DNA from: Candidatus Saganbacteria bacterium
GTDB lineage: Bacteria; Margulisbacteria; WOR-1; O2-12-FULL-45-9; XYB2-FULL-48-7
DNA length: 6,963 nucleotides
Direction of reading: 5' to 3'
Assembly (NCBI GenBank): GCA_020051815.1
Contig: JAGVQF010000101.1
Location: forward strand, 1-6,963
Position 1 is the first letter of the stretch; every line of letters begins with the position of its first letter. Under the pieces are notes generated by a model that saw only the letters and a list, made by a program, of their open reading frames with translations, did no database searches and was not told the DNA's origin. The position numbers and the translations under genes were made by a program. Positions 1 to 6,963 of this stretch are shown piece by piece.

Positions 1-33
1 AACGCGCTGGGCGCGGATATCAAAAAGTCGTGA
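1..33 (+). CDS. C-terminal tail of an unidentified upstream gene (partial)
   Basis: The window opens in a reading frame that encodes ten residues (NALGADIKKS) and ends at a TGA at 31-33. That TGA overlaps the GTG start of ybeY in a GTGA arrangement, the classic 4-bp overlap of translationally coupled genes, which is the main support for this being a real gene end. In many bacteria the genes just before ybeY encode a PhoH-like ATPase or a membrane HD-domain phosphohydrolase, but ten residues are too few to tell which, if either, this is. Confidence 0.5.
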   Translation, partial: NALGADIKKS

Positions 34-362
34 AAGCAATAGTTCAGAGGATACTGAAAGCGGAAAAGGCGAAAGGGCAGGTCGATGTTTCGTTTGTCGA
101 CGACCGGAAGATCCGGCGGCTGAACAAGCTGTTCAGGAAAAAAGACAAGTCGACCGATGTCCTTTCCTTTTCTTATGATAGTGGTAAAATTCTTGGCGAT
201 GTCATTATCTCGAGGGAGACGACGAAAAGGAATGCGAAAAAATATGGCGTCAGTTATCAGGCGGAGGTCAAACGGCTGGTCATCCACGGGACTTTGCATG
301 TTCTGGGCTACGACCACGGGAGGCAAATGAGTCATGCCGAAGAAATTTATTCGCAGTTTTAA
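30..362 (+). CDS. ybeY: YbeY, endoribonuclease / rRNA maturation factor
   Basis: YbeY is a metal-dependent single-strand endoribonuclease that acts in the cytoplasm on 16S rRNA 3'-end maturation and ribosome quality control. The family signature is plain: HGTLHVLGYDH at residues 86-96 supplies the three metal-binding histidines H86, H90 and H96. Upstream, KDKSTDVLSFSY (38-49) and LGDVIIS (55-61) match the conserved core. The protein is 110 residues, shorter than the usual 140-170. It lacks the first beta strand and most of the helix after the metal site, so it is close to a minimal fold. The start is a GTG whose last two bases begin the TGA stop of the preceding gene. No clear Shine-Dalgarno precedes it, so translation is probably coupled. 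The frame stays open to the window edge, so a start further upstream cannot be excluded. The last 29 bp overlap dgkA. Confidence 0.93.
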   Translation: MKAIVQRILKAEKAKGQVDVSFVDDRKIRRLNKLFRKKDKSTDVLSFSYDSGKILGDVIISRETTKRNAKKYGVSYQAEVKRLVIHGTLHVLGYDHGRQMSHAEEIYSQF

Positions 363-686
363 ATACGCGCAGGTTGGCGCCCTGCATATCCTGGCCACCC
401 AGCGCAATATCCGGATCCATCTGGCCGCCGGAATGGCGGCGGTCGTGTTGGCTCTCTGGCTCGGCATTAGCCGGGTCGAGATCGCGGTGCTGGCCCTCGC
501 GATCGCTTTTGTTGTCGTGGTCGAGATGATCAATACGGCGATCGAGGAAGCGGTCAATCTGGTCCAGCCGGGCGAGCACCCGTTGGCCGGGATGATCAAG
601 AATATCGCGGCGGCGGCGGTCCTGACGGCGGCGTTCGCTTCGCTGGTCATCGGATTATTGATCTTTGTTCCGAGGTTAATTGAATT

Positions 687-699
<13 letters not shown>
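334..699 (+). CDS. dgkA: Diacylglycerol/undecaprenol kinase family membrane protein with two Asp-to-Asn changes
   Basis: This is a small integral-membrane lipid kinase family that phosphorylates diacylglycerol or, in Gram-positive-type members, undecaprenol with ATP. At 121 residues it has the normal length. It opens with the family-typical RSFKYAQVGALHIL (7-20) and RNIRIHL (24-30). Three hydrophobic helices lie near 30-45, 49-66 and 91-112. The signature EMINTAIEEAVNL (64-76) keeps the acidic and amide residues E64, N67 and E71. However, N75 stands where the family usually has Asp (VVD), and IKNIAA (88-93) has N90 where the family usually has Asp (AKD, D95 in E. coli). Both are AAT codons, one transition from GAT. 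The ATG is supported by GGGAGG at 318-323 and by the family N terminus. It overlaps ybeY by 29 bp and the next gene by 13 bp. Family membership is clear; catalytic activity is uncertain. Confidence 0.9.
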
Positions 700-4375
<3,676 letters not shown>

Positions 4376-4385
<10 letters not shown>

Positions 4386-5056
4386 GATCTGACGATAGAA
4401 AACGCCATGACGGCGGCGCCAAAGCCGTTGTCGATGTTAACGACGGCGATGCCTGGGGCGCAGGAGTTCATCATGGTCAGCAAAGCGGACAGACCTTTAA
4501 AACTTGAGCCGTAGCCGACACTGGTCGGGACGGCGATGATCGGTTTATCAATTAAACCGCCGACGACCGAGGGGAGGGCTCCTTCCATTCCGGCGACGAC
4601 GATAACAACGCGCGAGTCTTTTATACGGTCAAGATTATTAACCAGGCGGTGAATTCCGGCAACGCCAACGTCGAACAGGCGGTCAACTTTCAATCCCAGA
4701 AATTCGGCGGTCACGGCTGCTTCTTCGGCAACGGGCTGATCGGAGGTGCCCGCGGTTACTATAGCGATCCTATTTTCTATTTTCGACTTTCTACTGTCCA
4801 CTTTTTTCTTAACAACGATTATCCTTGCCGTTTCATGGAATTCCGCTTTCTTTAAGACTTTCTTAACCGCCAGATAAGCTTTCCGGTCAGCTCGAGTGGC
4901 GAGGACGTCGTGCCCTTTGTCAGCGATGCTTTTGGCGATCTTGGCGACTTGTTGGGGAGTTTTCCCCTGACAATAGATAACTTCGGGGAAACCCTTGCGC
5001 CGGTGGCGGTGGTGGTCGACCTTGGCGAAGCCAAGATCTTCGTAGAGTTCTTTCAT
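4376..5056 (-). CDS. larB: LarB, pyridinium-3,5-biscarboxylic acid mononucleotide synthase
   Basis: LarB carboxylates and hydrolyses nicotinic acid adenine dinucleotide to give the biscarboxylate mononucleotide, the first step of nickel-pincer synthesis. It is related to PurE (AIR carboxylase). Counting from the ATG chosen here (226 residues), motifs are [10 protein letters not shown] (8-17), [11 protein letters not shown] (23-33), [14 protein letters not shown] (100-113), [15 protein letters not shown] (154-168), [12 protein letters not shown] (177-188) and NIDNGFGAA (207-215). It is shorter than typical LarB because the usual N-terminal helix of about 25 residues before LGFA is absent; an in-frame TGA at 5071-5069 shows it is not merely unannotated. 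The ATG at 5056 is preferred over a TTG at 5062 because a TATAAT box ends 6 nt before it and no Shine-Dalgarno exists, which fits a leaderless mRNA. Residues around 84-96 are encoded by heptamer repeats. It overlaps larC by 10 bp. Confidence 0.93.
4771..4805 (-). repeat. Five degenerate 7-bp tandem units inside larB
   Basis: On the coding strand the 35 bp divide into AAAAGTG, GACAGTA, GAAAGTC, GAAAATA, GAAAATA, with the last two identical and the preceding ones close to GAAARTN. It encodes a lysine-rich linker ([11 protein letters not shown], near residues 86-96) between the small N-terminal domain and the PurE-like domain that begins at [10 protein letters not shown]. It is A/T-rich relative to the flanks. 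The period matches the larC block but the consensus differs. Confidence 0.65.
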
Positions 5057-5062
5057 GTCCAA

Positions 5063-5071
5063 ATTATATCA
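5063..5071 (-). promoter_or_regulatory. Extended -10 promoter of larB (predicted leaderless)
   Basis: On the - strand this reads TGATATAAT, a perfect TGn extended -10 plus consensus TATAAT. Six bases (TTGGAC) separate it from the larB ATG at 5056, so a start site about 7 nt after the box falls on or next to the ATG. The TGA is also the nfo stop codon. No good -35 is visible at 16-18 bp spacing, which the extended -10 could offset. larB may therefore be read both from this promoter and through nfo. Sequence match is seen; activity is inferred. Confidence 0.6.
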
Positions 5072-5917
5072 TGAAGACGCTAAGGAGCGCAGAACGCGAA
5101 GATTTATTTTGTCCAAAGCCAGCTCCGGATCTTTCGGCGTTTCCAGTACCATAGGCAGGCTCATTAATCTTTTGTCGTTTAAGAGCAAGCGGAATGCTTC
5201 TTTGCCAAGTTCTCCCTGGCCGATGTGCTCATGACGATCGACGCGCGAACCGAGGCCTTTCTTGCAGTCGTTCAAGTGGAAGCCAAGTAATTTCTTTATG
5301 CCAATGACCTTATCGAACTCCAGCCACGTTCTTTCAAAGCCCTCTTTTGATCTGATGTCATAGCCGGCGGCGAAAATGTGGCAGGTGTCGGCGCAGACGC
5401 CCAGGCGCTCCGGCTCGTCGACCAGATCGAACCAGCGGGCGAAGTGCTCAAATTTATAGCCGAGAGCAGAACCCTGACCGGCCGTCGTTTCGAGCGCCAG
5501 TTTCACTTTGTATCCTTTGGTCGCCTTAAAGAGCGTGTTGATGCTCAAGGCGACTTTTTTAATGCCCGCCTCTTCACCTTCGCCGCCGTGCGAGCCGGGG
5601 TGGAGGACGATAAAGGGAAGGCCGAGTTGTTCGCTTTTTTCGAATTCCTCGATCATCGACTTGATGGAATTCTCATAATGTTCGGGGTTCGGCGTACCGA
5701 GGTTGATCAGATAGCCGGTGTGGGCGAAAACAAACATCCCCGTTTCTTTTTTGAGGGCATGGAAGCGCTTAACGGCCTCTTTGTCGAGAGGCGCGTTGAA
5801 CCACTGGTTGTTGTTTTTGACGAAGATCTGGATGGCGGTGCAATCAAGCGAAGCTCCCCGCTCAATGGCTTTAGCCACGCCGCCCGCGATCGACATATGG
5901 GCGCCTAATAATCTCAT
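5069..5917 (-). CDS. nfo: Endonuclease IV (AP endonuclease)
   Basis: Endonuclease IV cleaves DNA 5' of abasic sites and removes 3' blocking groups in base-excision repair. The 282-residue protein matches the family length (E. coli 285) and starts with the family-typical GAHMSIAGGV (5-14). All nine ligands of the trinuclear Zn site can be placed: H66 (AHTGYLIN), H106 (LHPGSH), E143 (LETTAGQG), D177 and H180 (CADTCHIFAAG), H214 (FHLND), D227 and H229 (RVDRHEHIG) and E259 (LETP). The frame stays open to 6052, but the added residues are not family-like and the ATG at 5917 fits both homology and the promoter. An extended -10 box ends 6 nt upstream and there is no Shine-Dalgarno. The stop TGA (5071-5069) is also the TGn of the larB extended -10 box. 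Confidence 0.97.
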   Translation of the reverse strand: MRLLGAHMSIAGGVAKAIERGASLDCTAIQIFVKNNNQWFNAPLDKEAVKRFHALKKETGMFVFAHTGYLINLGTPNPEHYENSIKSMIEEFEKSEQLGLPFIVLHPGSHGGEGEEAGIKKVALSINTLFKATKGYKVKLALETTAGQGSALGYKFEHFARWFDLVDEPERLGVCADTCHIFAAGYDIRSKEGFERTWLEFDKVIGIKKLLGFHLNDCKKGLGSRVDRHEHIGQGELGKEAFRLLLNDKRLMSLPMVLETPKDPELALDKINLRVLRSLASS

Positions 5918-5923
5918 GATCAA

Positions 5924-5932
5924 ATTATAGCA
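5924..5932 (-). promoter_or_regulatory. Extended -10 promoter of nfo (predicted leaderless)
   Basis: The - strand reads TGCTATAAT followed by TTGATC and the nfo ATG at 5917. Box and spacing are the same as at larB (TATAATTTG, three bases ending in C, then ATGA). An A/T-rich tract lies upstream near 5945-5958, which could act as an UP-like element, and no consensus -35 is seen. There is no Shine-Dalgarno before the ATG, which again points to a leaderless message. Confidence 0.65.
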
Positions 5933-5995
5933 AACAAAGCCGCTCAAAAATAAAAAAAAGCTGAAATTATCGGCGTACAGCTGCGAGATATAGCC

Positions 5996-6754
5996 ATGGG
6001 GGCAAGGATTTTTAGTTTGGCGGCTGGCTACTTGAGCATGGGAGAGTACCATGTCAGGGCGTTGAGCGGCCGTCCGGTGATAGTGGCGCCGCGTTCATTA
6101 AAGCGGATGGATCGGACGAGAGCGCAAGACTGGGATATGGCTAAAAACGTTTTCGCGCGATCGGCTGGTCTTGAGATCCCCAGAAATATTGATCTGCCGG
6201 GTTTGGTCGATAAGGCGATGATAGAGCCGCCGATCGGACCAGCTCGCGATTTACAGGTCGGTTTTGTCGATACAAGAAATGAGGCGATCCAGGGCGTCTA
6301 TTTTGCCGATCTGGCCGGGGCCGCGTGGTTCAAGGCCGCCTACCTCGCTCCCTGGAATTATTGCCGGCCATTCACCTATCATAAAACCGTCGGTTTTCCT
6401 GTTGCCGAGCAATTCCTTCGTTCGGTCATCGGTCTTGATTGGGTTATGATGGCGCACTTTCTTGCTGTGGCAGTTTACCAGCGGTCGATGGAGTTTTTTG
6501 ATTGTACTCAAGCTGGAGGCAATCTTCTGGCCAGCCTCGACGACAGATATCTGTTTAATTATTTTCCGGTTAGAAACAATTTTCGCAAGGTACAGCTTGA
6601 GCCGAAGTTTGAGTCCGATTTTTATTATGATATTGCCGGCGCGGCAATTGAACCGGGCACAAAAGAAGGCGAGATAGTCCCGGCGCTTGGCGGATTTAGT
6701 GTGTTAGACGCGGCCGAGATCATTGATTTTGCTCTCTTTCGTGAAGGGCAATAG
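5996..6754 (+). CDS. Hypothetical protein, no recognised family
   Basis: I do not recognise this 252-residue protein. It has no evident signal peptide, no nucleotide-binding loop and only two cysteines (C123, C170). One hydrophobic stretch (VIGLDWVMMAHFLAVAVY, 144-161) could be a buried or amphipathic helix. The middle is rich in aromatic residues (WFKAAYLAPWNYCRPFTYHK, 111-130), and the end is acidic (LDAAEIIDFALFREG). The reading frame looks real: it is long, uses ordinary codons, and its shadow frames are short. The start is weak: the ATG at 5996 has no Shine-Dalgarno, M15 (6038) is an alternative, and the frame is open back to a TAA at 5951-5953. It is transcribed away from nfo, and an IS30-type transposase end lies downstream, so it may be accessory DNA. 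Bases at third positions look more A/T-rich than in pyrG, judged by eye. Confidence 0.7.
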   Translation: MGARIFSLAAGYLSMGEYHVRALSGRPVIVAPRSLKRMDRTRAQDWDMAKNVFARSAGLEIPRNIDLPGLVDKAMIEPPIGPARDLQVGFVDTRNEAIQGVYFADLAGAAWFKAAYLAPWNYCRPFTYHKTVGFPVAEQFLRSVIGLDWVMMAHFLAVAVYQRSMEFFDCTQAGGNLLASLDDRYLFNYFPVRNNFRKVQLEPKFESDFYYDIAGAAIEPGTKEGEIVPALGGFSVLDAAEIIDFALFREGQ

Positions 6755-6773
6755 ATCTGGATCAATAGGTTTT

Positions 6774-6830
6774 TTTCGTCTGAGGGCATCTTTATATTTT
6801 TACTGAAATTATCCAGGGAAAGAGACGAAA
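6774..6830. repeat. 8-bp inverted repeat in the non-coding gap before the IS30 fragment
   Basis: TTTCGTCT at 6774-6781 is perfectly complementary to AGACGAAA at 6823-6830, with 41 bases between. The left arm sits at the end of a run of seven Ts just after the hypothetical gene. The loop is too long and the stem too short for a typical intrinsic terminator. The rest of 6755-6866 shows no gene that I can support. Confidence 0.3.
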
Positions 6831-6866
6831 TGAGTTAGGATGAAGTATCGGGGAGGAAAATAATGG

Positions 6867-6963
6867 CTACATTCCACCAGCAATCGCACCACTTAGCACC
6901 TCTTGCGGTGTAGCATAATTTAAGCATTTTCTGGGCCTGTTGTTAAGTAGCCGCTCCACTTTC
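6867..6963 (-). CDS. IS30-family transposase, C-terminal end (cut by window edge)
   Basis: Reading the - strand from 6962 gives 31 residues before a TAG at 6869-6867. They include LLNNRPRKCLNYATPQEVL, which matches the characteristic C-terminal segment of IS30-family DDE transposases (NNRPRK followed by a TP-x-E motif). This part follows the catalytic glutamate, so no catalytic residue is in view. The 5' part lies to the right of the window, so I cannot tell whether the element is intact. No terminal inverted repeat could be matched in the 110 bp past the stop, so its boundary with the host sequence is unknown. Confidence 0.75.
   Translation of the reverse strand, partial: KVERLLNNRPRKCLNYATPQEVLSGAIAGGM

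Noticed and set aside
5074..5103. The heptamer-like text at the nfo 3' end (CTTCGCG, TTCTGCG and so on), as a third repeat block
   Set aside because: The encoded INLRVLRSL agrees with the usual endonuclease IV C terminus, so homology explains it, and the units do not share a clear consensus.
5378..5908. A 176-codon open frame on the + strand opposite nfo
   Set aside because: It is a shadow of nfo, whose metal ligands are all present on the - strand.
5918..6052. A 45-residue N-terminal extension of nfo
   Set aside because: Endonuclease IV normally begins at the GAHMS motif, and the promoter box lies within the supposed extension, so the ATG at 5917 is the better start.
6751..6780. A possible intrinsic terminator after the hypothetical gene, from the run of seven Ts
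   Set aside because: The bases before the T run form no stem of useful length; GATC-TG-GATC would leave a two-base loop.
6863..6913. A 16-codon ORF behind a strong GGGGAGG site, considered as a leader peptide
   Set aside because: It lies antisense to the recognisable IS30 transposase C terminus, and nothing downstream in view looks like an attenuator.

Overview
This window comes from the chromosome of an uncultured-looking bacterium. It has moderate GC, very tight gene packing (overlaps of 4 to 29 bp) and mostly housekeeping genes. The mix of ybeY, an undecaprenol/diacylglycerol-kinase-type dgkA, a CNNM/CBS transporter, pyrG, nfo and the nickel-pincer genes larB and larC would suit an anaerobic candidate-phylum lineage such as Margulisbacteria/WOR-1 or Omnitrophota. 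No marker here settles the taxonomy, so that is a guess. TGA clearly works as a stop (pyrG, nfo), so a code that reassigns TGA is unlikely.

Positions 1-3331 (+ strand) hold one compact operon: the last codons of an unidentified gene, ybeY, dgkA, a CNNM-CBS protein and pyrG. The first four junctions overlap or nearly touch (4 bp, 29 bp and 13 bp overlaps, then a 2 bp gap), so the genes are probably co-transcribed from a promoter left of the window. The themes are rRNA maturation, recycling of lipid carrier or diacylglycerol, ion transport and CTP supply. DgkA has Asn at two positions where the family usually has catalytic Asp. The CNNM protein lacks the usual C-terminal CorC_HlyC domain.

Positions 3315-5917 (- strand) hold nfo, larB and larC, read right to left and converging on pyrG with a 17 bp overlap of the 3' ends. 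Nfo (endonuclease IV) has all nine expected metal ligands. LarB and LarC are two steps of nickel-pincer nucleotide synthesis; larE and larA are not in the window. LarC ends early compared with its family. Both nfo and larB have an extended -10 box (TGnTATAAT) exactly 6 nt before an ATG that lacks a Shine-Dalgarno sequence, which predicts leaderless mRNAs. larB and larC each carry a run of degenerate 7-bp repeats inside the coding sequence, in what should be a linker or loop.

Positions 5918-6963 hold a short divergent intergenic region, one unrecognised 252-residue protein on the + strand, about 110 bp of non-coding DNA, and the 3' end of an IS30-family transposase running in from the right edge on the - strand. 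This right end is the accessory part of the window. I found no CRISPR array, tRNA, rRNA or recognisable defence system. The unusual signals are the heptamer repeats inside genes, the twin leaderless promoters and the altered DgkA residues.
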